A DNA stretch of 64,000 bases from positions 744,001 to 808,000 of the forward strand of contig JAYRJL010000001.1 in NCBI GenBank assembly GCA_041906305.1. Reading direction: 5' to 3'. The first letter of the stretch is position 1, and every line of letters begins with the position of its first letter. Positions 21,358 to 30,581 of this stretch are shown in pieces. The position numbers and the translations under genes were made by a program. The notes below the pieces were generated by a model. It saw nothing but the letters and a program-made list of their open reading frames with translations. It searched no databases and was not told the DNA's origin. Origin of the DNA: SHVZ01 sp041906305. GTDB taxonomy: Bacteria; Pseudomonadota; Alphaproteobacteria; SHVZ01.

Positions 21358-22250
21358 TTGGTCAGGCCATGGCCGCCCGCCGCAGCACCGATGCCAACGA
21401 CTACCAGGACGTCCCCAGCCCCGTGGCGGCGATGCCGAAGGAGTTCGCGGACGGCCACCATATCGCCCCCCACCATCATCGCCGGTCCCAGGTGGTTCAC
21501 GCCATCGCCGGGACCATGCGGCTCTCGACGCCGCTCGGCGCCTGGGTGGTGCCGCCGAGACGCGCCGTCTGGGTCCCGGGCGGGATCGAGCACGAGATCA
21601 GGATGGTCGGACCGGTGTCGATGCGGACCCTCTACATCGAGCCGGATGCGGCACCGTTCATGCCGTCGGGACACTGCGCCGTCATCGAGATCTCCTCCCT
21701 GCTGCGCGAGCTTATCCTGGCGATGGGCGAGCAGCCGGTCGACGCGCGGCCGGACCGCCGTTCCGAGGCGATGATCGGCCTGATCCTGGACGAGCTTCGT
21801 CGCGCGACCGAGCTTCCGGTCGGGATCCCGCTGCCGGCGGACCCGCGGCTCCGCGCGCTGTGCCTGGAGATGCTGGACGACCTCGCTGCCGAGGATACGA
21901 TCGAGGCCTGGGCCGAGCGTCTCTCGGTCAGCGGCCGCACCCTGGCGCGGCTTTTCCGGCGCGAGACCGGCATCAGCTTCGGCGCCTGGCGGCAGCAGGC
22001 GCGGCTGGCCGAGGCGATCGGTGCTTTGTCGCGCGGCCGCTCGGTCGCCGAGGTTTCCCGAGACCTCGGCTACGACAGCCCCAGCGCCTTCACCGCGATG
22101 TTCCGCCGGGCGCTCGGCGCCACGCCCAGCCGATACGTGAACGTGTCGGCGAACGGCGCGCCTGTGCTAGCGTCGCCCCAACCTGACGAAGCCCTGCCCA
22201 AGGGGCCGAAGGGGAGGCTTGGATCGGCGCCGGTGTCATCGCCGCGCTAG
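21309..22250 (+). CDS. AraC-family transcriptional regulator
   Basis: Up to 313 residues. An N-terminal cupin-type sensor (about 40-130) carries HHIAPHHHRRSQVVHA and WVVPPRRAVWVPGG. The C-terminal AraC HTH region (about 180-280) has DTIEAWAERLSVSGRTLARLF and the second helix-turn-helix SVAEVSRDLGYDSPSAFTAMF. A short tail follows. The start is uncertain: ATG 21309, 21321, 21354 and 21369 are all in frame, none has a strong Shine-Dalgarno sequence, and a possible -10 at 21319 favours one of the later two. It is divergent from the MFS gene and 20 bases ahead of an amidohydrolase, so it may control both. Confidence 0.88.
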   Translation: MSGTMRPDRDRRIQDMIGQAMAARRSTDANDYQDVPSPVAAMPKEFADGHHIAPHHHRRSQVVHAIAGTMRLSTPLGAWVVPPRRAVWVPGGIEHEIRMVGPVSMRTLYIEPDAAPFMPSGHCAVIEISSLLRELILAMGEQPVDARPDRRSEAMIGLILDELRRATELPVGIPLPADPRLRALCLEMLDDLAAEDTIEAWAERLSVSGRTLARLFRRETGISFGAWRQQARLAEAIGALSRGRSVAEVSRDLGYDSPSAFTAMFRRALGATPSRYVNVSANGAPVLASPQPDEALPKGPKGRLGSAPVSSPR

Positions 22251-22270
22251 AGTCGTCGTAGGGACCGCGT

Positions 22271-23706
22271 ATGGCTGCCACCACCGTCATCAAGAACGCC
22301 GCCTGGGTCGTCGCCTGGGATCGCGCCGAAAAGCGTCACGTCTACAAGAAGGACGCGGACGTCGCCTTCCAGGGCTCCTCGATCGTCCATGTCGGCAAGG
22401 GCTATGCCGGACCCGCCGACAAGACCATCGATGGCCGCGAGCTGATGGTGATGCCCGGCCTCGTCGACATCCATTCGCACCCGACATCCGAGCCCGGCAA
22501 CAAGGGCCTGCTCGAGGAGCTCGGCAGCCCGCGTCTCGGGATGAGCTCGCTCTACGAATTCATGCCGATCTTCCGTCTGCCGCCGGAAGCCGCGACCGCG
22601 GCGACGCAGGTCGCGATCTCGGAGATGCTGAAGAGCGGCGTCACGACCTACGTGGATATCTCCGCCGCGCGCCCGAACTGGGCCGACGAGGTGGCAGCAA
22701 CCGGTATCCGCGCCGTGCTGGCACCGGCCTTCCGCTCGGCTTCGTGGTCGACCCAGGACGGCAAGACCGTCGCCTATCACTGGGACGAGCCGGCGGGGAA
22801 GAAGGGCCTCGACGCCGCGATCGACCTGGTGAAGCGCGCCAACCAGCATCCGAGCGGCCGCGTCTCGGCGATGCTGGCCCCGTCCCAGCTCGATACCTGC
22901 ACGCCCGACCTGATGCGGGACTCCCGCGATGCCGCGCGCGACCTCGGCGTGCCCTACCAGATCCACGCGGCGCAGAGCGTCGTCGAATTCCACGAGATCA
23001 CGCGGCGCCATGGGCTCACGCCGATCGAGTTCCTCGACTCGGTCGGCATGCTCGGACCCGACCTCATCATCGGCCACGGCATCTTCCTCAACGACCATCC
23101 GTGGATCCACTGGCCGGGGTCGAACGATCTCGCGCGCATGGCGGACAAGCAGGTCACCATCGCCCATTGCCCGAACGTCTTCGTCCGCCGCGGCATCGTG
23201 CTCAACTACGTCGACCGCTACCTCAAGGCCGGCGTCAACATCGGCATGGGCACCGACACCTTCCCGCACAACATGATCGACGAGATGCGCTGGGCCGCGA
23301 CGCTGGCGCGCGTGATGGCGCGCGACTATCGCGGCGGCTCGACCGAGCAGGTGTTCAACGCGGCGACGGCGGGCGGCGCCAGGGCGCTGAAGCGCGACGA
23401 CATCGGCCGCCTCGACGTGGGATCCAAGGCCGACATCGTGCTGGTGGACCTCACGCATCCCTACATGCGCCCGGTACGCGAGCCGCTGCGGAGCCTGATC
23501 TACTCCACATCCGACCGCGGCATCCGCGACGTCTTCGTCGACGGCGAGCAGGTGGTGAAGGACAGCCAAGTCCTGACCATCGACGTCGAGGCGGCGCACG
23601 CGGTCCTGGCCGAGGCGCAGGCGAAGGGCCTCGCCGGCGCGCAGGGGCGCGACTACGCCAAGCGCACGGTCGACGAGATGTCGCCGATGGTCTTGCCGGT
23701 ACAGGG

Positions 23707-23710
<4 letters not shown>
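22271..23710 (+). CDS. Amidohydrolase, TRZ/ATZ/deaminase-like
   Basis: A 479-residue metal-dependent hydrolase. Metal and catalytic motifs are VDIHSHP (HxH), the middle His in YQIHAAQSVVE and IGHGIFL, and the Asp motif MGTDTFPHNMIDEMRWA typical of chlorohydrolase/guanine deaminase relatives. It is followed by SKADIVLVDL of the closing sandwich. The reaction is probably deamination or hydrolysis of a C-N bond in a ring or amide. GGGACC precedes the ATG. Its stop overlaps the start of the ABC ATPase gene (GTGA, 23707-23710), linking hydrolysis and transport. Substrate cannot be named; hydantoin genes downstream suggest a cyclic amide or N-heterocycle. Confidence 0.88.
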
Positions 23711-24735
<1,025 letters not shown>

Positions 24736-24736
24736 G

Positions 24737-25810
24737 ATGGCGCTCCTCGAGGTCAAGGACCTGGTCAAGCACTTCCCCGTCACCCGCGGGCTGATGATGG
24801 GGAAGAACCTGGGCTCCGTGCGCGCCGTCGACGGCGTGTCGTTCTCGGTCGAAGCCGGCGAGACGCTGTCGCTGGTCGGCGAGTCCGGCTGCGGCAAGTC
24901 GACAACCGGCCGCGTGCTGCTGCGCCTGATCGAGCCGACCGCGGGCGCGGTCCGCTTCGACGGCGAGGACGTCTTCAACCTGGACAAGTCGGAGCTCCGG
25001 CGCCTCCGGCGCGAGATGCAGATCATCTTCCAGGATCCTTACGCCTCGCTGAACCCCCGCATGACGGTCGGCGAGATCATCGGCGAGCCGCTGAAGATCC
25101 ATAACCTCGCCGAGGGCGCGCAGAAGCAGGCGCGGGTGCGCGAGCTGCTGGAGCAGGTCGGCCTCTCGGCCTGGCACGAGCGCCGGTATCCGCACGAGTT
25201 CTCCGGCGGCCAGCGTCAGCGCATCGGCATCGCCCGCGCGCTCGCGGTCGAGCCCAAGCTGATCGTCTGCGACGAGCCGGTCTCGGCCCTCGACGTCTCG
25301 GTCCAGGCGCAGGTGGTGAACCTGCTGGAAGACCTGCAGAAGCGCCTCGGGCTGGCGTATCTCTTCATCGCCCACGACCTCTCGGTCGTGAAGCATGTCA
25401 GCGACCGGATCGCGGTCATGTATCTCGGCAAGATCGTCGAGCTGGCGCCGACCAAGTCGATGTTCGCGATGCCCAGGCATCCCTACACGCAGGCTCTGCT
25501 CTCGGCGATCCCGGTCCCCGATCCGACCGCGCCGCGCGAACGTCTGCTGCTCGAAGGCGACGTGCCGAGCCCGCTCAATCCGCCGCCGGGCTGCCGCTTC
25601 CACACGCGCTGCCCGCACGCGCGCGAGCGCTGCCGCGTCGAGGAGCCGGTGTTCGAGGATGTCGGCGGCGGCAGCTTCGTCGCCTGCCATTTCCATCGCG
25701 AGATCCCGCAGGTGACGCCGCCGGCAGCCCGTGCCACGGCGTCGGCGACCGCCTATCTCGGACGCCTGAAGGCGGTCTACGGGCGCGACGCGTCGAGCGC
25801 GCCGGCGTGA
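24737..25810 (+). CDS. Dipeptide/oligopeptide ABC transporter ATPase, OppF/DppF-like
   Basis: A 357-residue second ATPase of the same importer. Walker A is GESGCGKST, Q-loop IFQDPYASLNPRMTV, signature FSGGQRQR, Walker B LIVCDEPVSALD and H-loop AHDLS. The oligo_HPY tail contains PPGCRFHTRCPHARERC. About 40 extra residues after the usual end (VTPPAARATASATAYLGRL) are a local addition. It would form a heterodimer with the upstream ATPase and energise permeases that I do not find here. Its stop overlaps the hydantoinase start by 4 bases (25807-25810). Confidence 0.93.
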   Translation: MALLEVKDLVKHFPVTRGLMMGKNLGSVRAVDGVSFSVEAGETLSLVGESGCGKSTTGRVLLRLIEPTAGAVRFDGEDVFNLDKSELRRLRREMQIIFQDPYASLNPRMTVGEIIGEPLKIHNLAEGAQKQARVRELLEQVGLSAWHERRYPHEFSGGQRQRIGIARALAVEPKLIVCDEPVSALDVSVQAQVVNLLEDLQKRLGLAYLFIAHDLSVVKHVSDRIAVMYLGKIVELAPTKSMFAMPRHPYTQALLSAIPVPDPTAPRERLLLEGDVPSPLNPPPGCRFHTRCPHARERCRVEEPVFEDVGGGSFVACHFHREIPQVTPPAARATASATAYLGRLKAVYGRDASSAPA

Positions 25811-27270
25811 GCTACGCGGCGGTGATCAAGGGCGGCACGGTCGCCACCGCCGCCGACACCTTCCAGGCCGACGTCGCGATCGACGACGGCAGGATCGCCG
25901 CGATCGGCCGGGACCTTCACGGCGCGAAAATCATCGACGCGCGCGGCCTCCTGGTGCTGCCCGGCGGCATCGACAGCCACGTCCATATCGAGCAGAAATC
26001 CTCGACCGGCATCATGACCGCCGACGACTTCTATACCGGCACGCGCTCGGCGGCGGCCGGCGGCACCACGACGGTCATTCCCTTCGCCGCCCAGCAGCGT
26101 GGCCAGAGCGTCCGCCAGGTGGTCGAGGATTATCACAAGGCCGCGGGACCGAAGGCCGTGGTCGACTACGCCTTCCACATGATCGTCTCCGATCCGACGC
26201 CGCAGGTGATGGGACAGGAGCTGCCGTCCCTGATCGAGCGCGGATACACCTCGTTCAAGGTCTACATGACCTACGACGCACTCAAGCTCGACGATCGCCA
26301 GATGCTCGACGTGCTGGCGCTCGCCCGCATCCACGGCGCGATGACGATGGTGCATGCCGAGAACCACGACGTGATCTCATGGCTCTCCGACCGGCTGCTG
26401 GCGGCCGGCCACACGGCGCCAAAGTTCCATGCGGTCGCGCATGCGGCGGCGGCCGAGCGCGAGGCGACGCATCGGGTGATCACGCTGGCCGAGATCGTCG
26501 ACGTGCCCATGCTGATCGTGCACGTCTCCGGCCGCGAGGCGATCGAGCAGATCCGCTGGGCCCAGGGGCGCGGCCTCAAGGTCTACGCCGAGACCTGCCC
26601 GCAATATCTGTTCCTCTCCGCCGAGGACCTCGACGTTCCGGGATTCGAGGGCGCCAAGTGCATGTGCTCGCCGCCGCCGCGCGGCCGCGACAACCAGCGC
26701 TTCGTCTGGGAAGGATTGCAGAGCGGCGTGTTCCAGGTCTTCTCGTCGGACCACGCGCCCTACCGCTTCGACGATCCGGAAGGAAAGAAGAAGCACGGCC
26801 AGAATCCGTCCTTCAAGAAGGTGGCGAACGGCGTTCCCGGCATCGCCGCGCGGTTGCCGCTGCTGTTCTCGGCCGGCGTCGGCGAGGGGCGGATCACGCT
26901 GAACCAGTTCGTGGCGCTGACCGCCACCAACCATGCACGGCTCTATGGGCTCTATCCCCGCAAGGGCACGATCGCAGTCGGATCGGATGCCGACATCGCG
27001 CTATGGGATCCGAACAAGGACGTGAAGATCTCGGTCGACCTGCTGCACGACGCGATGGACTACACGCCCTATGAGGGCCGCGTGGTGAAAGGCTGGCCGG
27101 TCAAGGTGCTCTCCCGCGGCGAGGTCGTCGCCGAGGACGGCAAGGTGAGCGAAGCCGCCGGCCGCGGCCAGTTCCTGCCCTGCGAGAAGCCGCAGGCGGC
27201 GGTGCCGCTCGGCCGCCGCGTGCACGGTTTCGAGCCGTCGTCCGGCAAGTTCCGGGCGGAGACCGCATGA
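25807..27270 (+). CDS. D-hydantoinase/dihydropyrimidinase
   Basis: A 487-residue cyclic amidohydrolase of the dihydropyrimidinase group. The binuclear metal site is recognisable: His58 and His60 in DSHVHIE, carboxylated Lys151 in TSFKVYMTYD, His in MVHAEN and VHVSG, and Asp in SSDHAPYRF. The length and GLYPRKGTIAVGSDADIALWD are typical. It opens 5-substituted hydantoins or dihydropyrimidines to N-carbamoyl amino acids. The GTG start overlaps the ATPase stop and its own stop overlaps the carbamoylase start (27267-27270), so product handover to the carbamoylase is genetically coupled. D-selectivity is inferred from the D-carbamoylase beside it. Confidence 0.92.
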   Translation: MSYAAVIKGGTVATAADTFQADVAIDDGRIAAIGRDLHGAKIIDARGLLVLPGGIDSHVHIEQKSSTGIMTADDFYTGTRSAAAGGTTTVIPFAAQQRGQSVRQVVEDYHKAAGPKAVVDYAFHMIVSDPTPQVMGQELPSLIERGYTSFKVYMTYDALKLDDRQMLDVLALARIHGAMTMVHAENHDVISWLSDRLLAAGHTAPKFHAVAHAAAAEREATHRVITLAEIVDVPMLIVHVSGREAIEQIRWAQGRGLKVYAETCPQYLFLSAEDLDVPGFEGAKCMCSPPPRGRDNQRFVWEGLQSGVFQVFSSDHAPYRFDDPEGKKKHGQNPSFKKVANGVPGIAARLPLLFSAGVGEGRITLNQFVALTATNHARLYGLYPRKGTIAVGSDADIALWDPNKDVKISVDLLHDAMDYTPYEGRVVKGWPVKVLSRGEVVAEDGKVSEAAGRGQFLPCEKPQAAVPLGRRVHGFEPSSGKFRAETA

Positions 27271-28196
27271 GCCGGATCCTGGCCGTCGGCGCCGCCCAGC
27301 TCGGGCCGATAGCCCGTGCCGAGTCCCGCGCTCAGGTGGTCGCGCGGATCATCGCCCTGCTCGACCGGGCCAAGGCGCGCGGGTGCCGGCTGGTCGTCTT
27401 CCCCGAACTGGCGCTGACCACCTTCTTTCCGCGCTGGTTCATGCCCGACCAGGGGGAGGTCGACGCTTTCTTCGAGCGCGAGATGCCCTCGGCCGAGACC
27501 CGGCCGCTGTTCGACACGGCGCGGCGCCACGGCATCGGCTTCTATCTGGGCTACGCCGAGCTGACGCCCGAGGGTCGGCGCTTCAATACGTCGATCCTGG
27601 TCGACGACCGGGGAAATGCCGTCGGCAAGTACCGCAAGGTCCACCTGCCCGGCCATGCCGAGCACGAGCCCAGGCGGCCCTGGCAGCACCTGGAAAAGCG
27701 CTACTTCCAGGTCGGCGACCTGGGATTCCCGGTGTGGCGCACGATGGGTGGCGCCATGGGCATGTGCATCTGCAACGACCGCCGTTGGCCCGAGACGTTC
27801 CGTGTGATGGGACTTCAGGGCGTCGAGCTGGTGATGCTCGGATACAATACGCCCGACCAGAATACCGCTGCCTTCGAGCCCAACCACCGCCGCATGTTCC
27901 ACAACGACCTCGTCCTCCAGGCCGGCGCCTACCACAACTCCACCTGGGTAGTTGCGGTGGCCAAGGCCGGCGTGGAGGAGGGCGTCGGCCTGATCGGCGG
28001 CACCTGCATCGTGCAGCCCTCGGGCGAGATCGTCGCCAGGGCGGCGACCCTGGACGACGAGCTGATCGCCTTCGACTGCGACCTCGACCTGGCGAAGATG
28101 GGCAAGGAGACGATCTTCGACTTCGCCCGGCACCGCCGCGTCGAGCACTATGGAATCATCACCGCCCGGACCGGCGCCATCGCTCCGCCGGACTGA
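27267..28196 (+). CDS. N-carbamoyl-D-amino acid hydrolase
   Basis: A 309-residue nitrilase-superfamily enzyme. The catalytic triad can be placed at Glu47 (VVFPELAL), Lys124 (KYRKVHLPG) and Cys169 (CICNDRRWPE). These positions and surroundings agree closely with the Agrobacterium D-carbamoylase (47, 127, 172). RRPWQHLEKRYF and GYNTPDQN are also family hallmarks. It cleaves N-carbamoyl-D-amino acids to D-amino acid, CO2 and ammonia. The start overlaps the hydantoinase stop. With the racemase at 32076-32834 this makes a full hydantoin-to-D-amino-acid route. No D-amino acid oxidase is seen in the window. Confidence 0.93.
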   Translation: MSRILAVGAAQLGPIARAESRAQVVARIIALLDRAKARGCRLVVFPELALTTFFPRWFMPDQGEVDAFFEREMPSAETRPLFDTARRHGIGFYLGYAELTPEGRRFNTSILVDDRGNAVGKYRKVHLPGHAEHEPRRPWQHLEKRYFQVGDLGFPVWRTMGGAMGMCICNDRRWPETFRVMGLQGVELVMLGYNTPDQNTAAFEPNHRRMFHNDLVLQAGAYHNSTWVVAVAKAGVEEGVGLIGGTCIVQPSGEIVARAATLDDELIAFDCDLDLAKMGKETIFDFARHRRVEHYGIITARTGAIAPPD

Positions 28197-28253
28197 GGCC
28201 ATCGAACCGTCATCGTTCCGGGATATCTGATCGCCGGATCGAAGGAGCCTTTC

Positions 28254-29108
28254 GTGCTGAGGATCGCCTGTTCCGCGCTGCTGTTGGCCCTGGCCGTCAT
28301 GGTCGGGGCGGCGGGTGCGCGAGCGCAGGCACCGATCGCGGATCCCGGCGCCTTCCGGCCGTTGACCGTCGGATCCGACCTCACCTTCCCGCCCTTCGCC
28401 TTCCGCCAGCCCGACGGCAAGATCGCCGGGTTCTCTGTCGACGTCGCCTGGGAGATCGCCAAGCGTCTCGGCCGCCCCGGCGTCGACGTGATCGAGGCGC
28501 CAGTCGCCAGCCTGTTCCCGGGCCTGAACGCCAAGCGCTACGAGTTCATCGCCGCGCCCATCGTGGTCACCGCCGAGCGGGCGCAGCAGATGCTGTTCAC
28601 CGAGCCCTACATGTCGACCGCCTACGGCACGCTGATGCACATCGACGAGCCGGATCTCTCGTCGTTCGACGGCCTCAAGGGAAAGACCGTGGCGATGGTC
28701 CGCGGCGGCCAGGCCGATGCCTGGGTCGGGGAGAATGCCGGCCGGCTCGGCTTCGAGGTGCAGCGCTTCGACCGGGTCGCCGACGTGATCCAGTCGGTGG
28801 TCGACAAGAAGAGCTATGCCGCGATCATGGATCTCACGATCGCCCTGCAGACGGTGAAGCAGGTGAAGCTGGTGAAGACCGGCCCCAGCGCGCCCACCGG
28901 TCGCGTCGTCGCCTTCGCCTTCCGCCAGGACGACACCGCCTTCCGCAACCGCGTCGAGCTCATCGTCGAGGACATGAAGCGCGATGGGCAGCTTGCCGGA
29001 ATCTATCAGGCCTGGTTCGGTGCCAAGCCGCTCGACGGGTCTGCGATGCTGACGATCGACGACGCCAATTTCGGTGCTGCCGGCTTCCAGGGGCATGGTC
29101 CCAAATAG
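28254..29108 (+). CDS. Amino acid-type ABC substrate-binding protein
   Basis: A 284-residue exported binding protein of the HisJ/GlnH type (SBP_bac_3). The signal peptide ends around GARAQAP (residue 25). Family segments are LTVGSDLTFPPFAF, GFSVDVAWEIAKRLG, VVTAERAQQMLFTEPY, LKGKTVAMVRGG and FRQDD. It starts with GTG after GAAGGAG. It follows the carbamoylase by 57 bases on the same strand and may recognise a carbamoyl or D-amino acid. As with the other binding protein, no permease or dedicated ATPase follows. Confidence 0.9.
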   Translation: MLRIACSALLLALAVMVGAAGARAQAPIADPGAFRPLTVGSDLTFPPFAFRQPDGKIAGFSVDVAWEIAKRLGRPGVDVIEAPVASLFPGLNAKRYEFIAAPIVVTAERAQQMLFTEPYMSTAYGTLMHIDEPDLSSFDGLKGKTVAMVRGGQADAWVGENAGRLGFEVQRFDRVADVIQSVVDKKSYAAIMDLTIALQTVKQVKLVKTGPSAPTGRVVAFAFRQDDTAFRNRVELIVEDMKRDGQLAGIYQAWFGAKPLDGSAMLTIDDANFGAAGFQGHGPK

Positions 29109-29113
29109 GTGCG

Positions 29114-30550
29114 ATGACCGACGCGTCCCAGCTGGCTGAAGCCGCGTTCAGGCGAGGCGACTGGGCGGAGGTCGCGCGATACCTGGAGCCGATCAGGGCG
29201 ACCGATGGCGCAAGCCCGCCGACTCTCTATCGTCTGGCGCTCGCCTATGCACAGCTGGGCCGCCGCAAGGACGCGTTCGCGGTCTACCGTTCGATGCTCG
29301 CGCTCGCCCCCTCGGACAAGCACGGGCTCACGGCCTGCGCCGCATTGGCGATCGAGGAGGAAGCGTTCACAGTCGCCGTGGCCGCGGCGTCTCGTGCCGT
29401 CGCTCTCGAACCGCTGGACCTGGCCTCGCTCAACATGCTCGGAGCTGCGCTCATCGACGCGGGCCGGCCGCAACGAGCATTGCCGGTCCTGAAGAGGGCG
29501 ATCACGATCGACCCGCACAGCGAAGGGGTTTTGAGGAACTACGCCGTCGCGCTGACCCGGTCCGGCCGATATGCCGAAGCGGCGACGACGCAGGAGCGCA
29601 ATCTTCTCCGGCTTGCCGGATCGAGGCTCGATGTCGAGACGCCGGTCTTATTCAACTCGCTCAAAATTCGTCATGACATCGAGCAGTATCGCTATCTCCT
29701 CAAGCGTCGGAAGGCGCCGCCTGAGGCGGCTGCCGTGGTCGCTCGATACGAGATGCTGCTCAAGGAAGTCGCAGATGCGGGCATAGGCGATCGGAACTTC
29801 AATGTCGCGCCGTCGGCGCTGGGGCCCGCAGGGCGGTCGTTCGGTCGGATGGTCCGCCGCCGGCCGCCATCGCGTCTGCCGGGATCGGCCGTCTCGCCGT
29901 CTTGGGATCGCCGGCGGGTGAGCGAGCAGTTCTCCAGCCCACCGGGCCTCTGCTGGATCGACGGCTTTTTGACTTCAAAAGCGCTCGCGACGCTTCGCGC
30001 CTTTTGCCTCGAGAGCACGATCTGGCACGACATCTCGCACAACCTTCACGATGCCGAGGCGCCGCGCGGCTATCTCGGCGCCTATCCGGAGACGGGCTTC
30101 TGCGCGCCCCTTCTGTATCAGATCGCCGAGGAGCTTGCGGAGAGCCTGCCTGCCGTCTTCGGCGGTCGGTTCCTCCGCCAGATGTGGTCCTACAAGTACG
30201 AGGCGGACCTCGCGGGGATTGACGTTCACGGAGACGATGCAGCCGTAAACGTCAACTTCTGGATCACACCCGACGAAGCCAATCTCGATCGCGCAGTGGG
30301 CGGCCTGGTCGTGCATCCCGTCGAGGCGCCCCGAGACTGGCGGTTCGCAGAAATCAATCGCGATCAGGGACAGATCCGAGGTTTCCTCGGCGAGCGGAAG
30401 GTGGATCCGGTGAACATCCCGTATCGGCAGAACCGGGCGGTGATCTTCAATTCCGATCTGTTTCACGCGACCGCCCGTTCTCGCTTCAAGCCGGGATACG
30501 AGAACCGCCGGATCAACGTGACGATGCTGTTCGGCGACCGGCACGGCTGA
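29114..30550 (+). CDS. TPR protein with C-terminal 2OG-Fe(II) oxygenase domain
   Basis: A 478-residue two-part protein. Residues 1-170 form tetratricopeptide-like helical repeats (GDWAEVARYLEPI, LALAYAQLGRRKDAFAVYRS, NMLGAALIDAGRPQRALPVL, NYAVALTRSGRYAEA). After a linker rich in Arg and Pro, the C-terminal half carries the iron triad His372-x-Asp374 (DVHGDDA) and His451 (DLFHATA), with Arg465/466 (ENRRINVT) for 2-oxoglutarate. This resembles TPR-linked prolyl or aspartyl hydroxylases that modify proteins or peptides. It starts 5 bases after the binding-protein gene and is the last gene of the plus-strand run. Target unknown. Confidence 0.82.
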   Translation: MTDASQLAEAAFRRGDWAEVARYLEPIRATDGASPPTLYRLALAYAQLGRRKDAFAVYRSMLALAPSDKHGLTACAALAIEEEAFTVAVAAASRAVALEPLDLASLNMLGAALIDAGRPQRALPVLKRAITIDPHSEGVLRNYAVALTRSGRYAEAATTQERNLLRLAGSRLDVETPVLFNSLKIRHDIEQYRYLLKRRKAPPEAAAVVARYEMLLKEVADAGIGDRNFNVAPSALGPAGRSFGRMVRRRPPSRLPGSAVSPSWDRRRVSEQFSSPPGLCWIDGFLTSKALATLRAFCLESTIWHDISHNLHDAEAPRGYLGAYPETGFCAPLLYQIAEELAESLPAVFGGRFLRQMWSYKYEADLAGIDVHGDDAAVNVNFWITPDEANLDRAVGGLVVHPVEAPRDWRFAEINRDQGQIRGFLGERKVDPVNIPYRQNRAVIFNSDLFHATARSRFKPGYENRRINVTMLFGDRHG

Positions 30551-30581
30551 GGCGCCCCCCCTCTCGAAGGCGACAAGGTTC

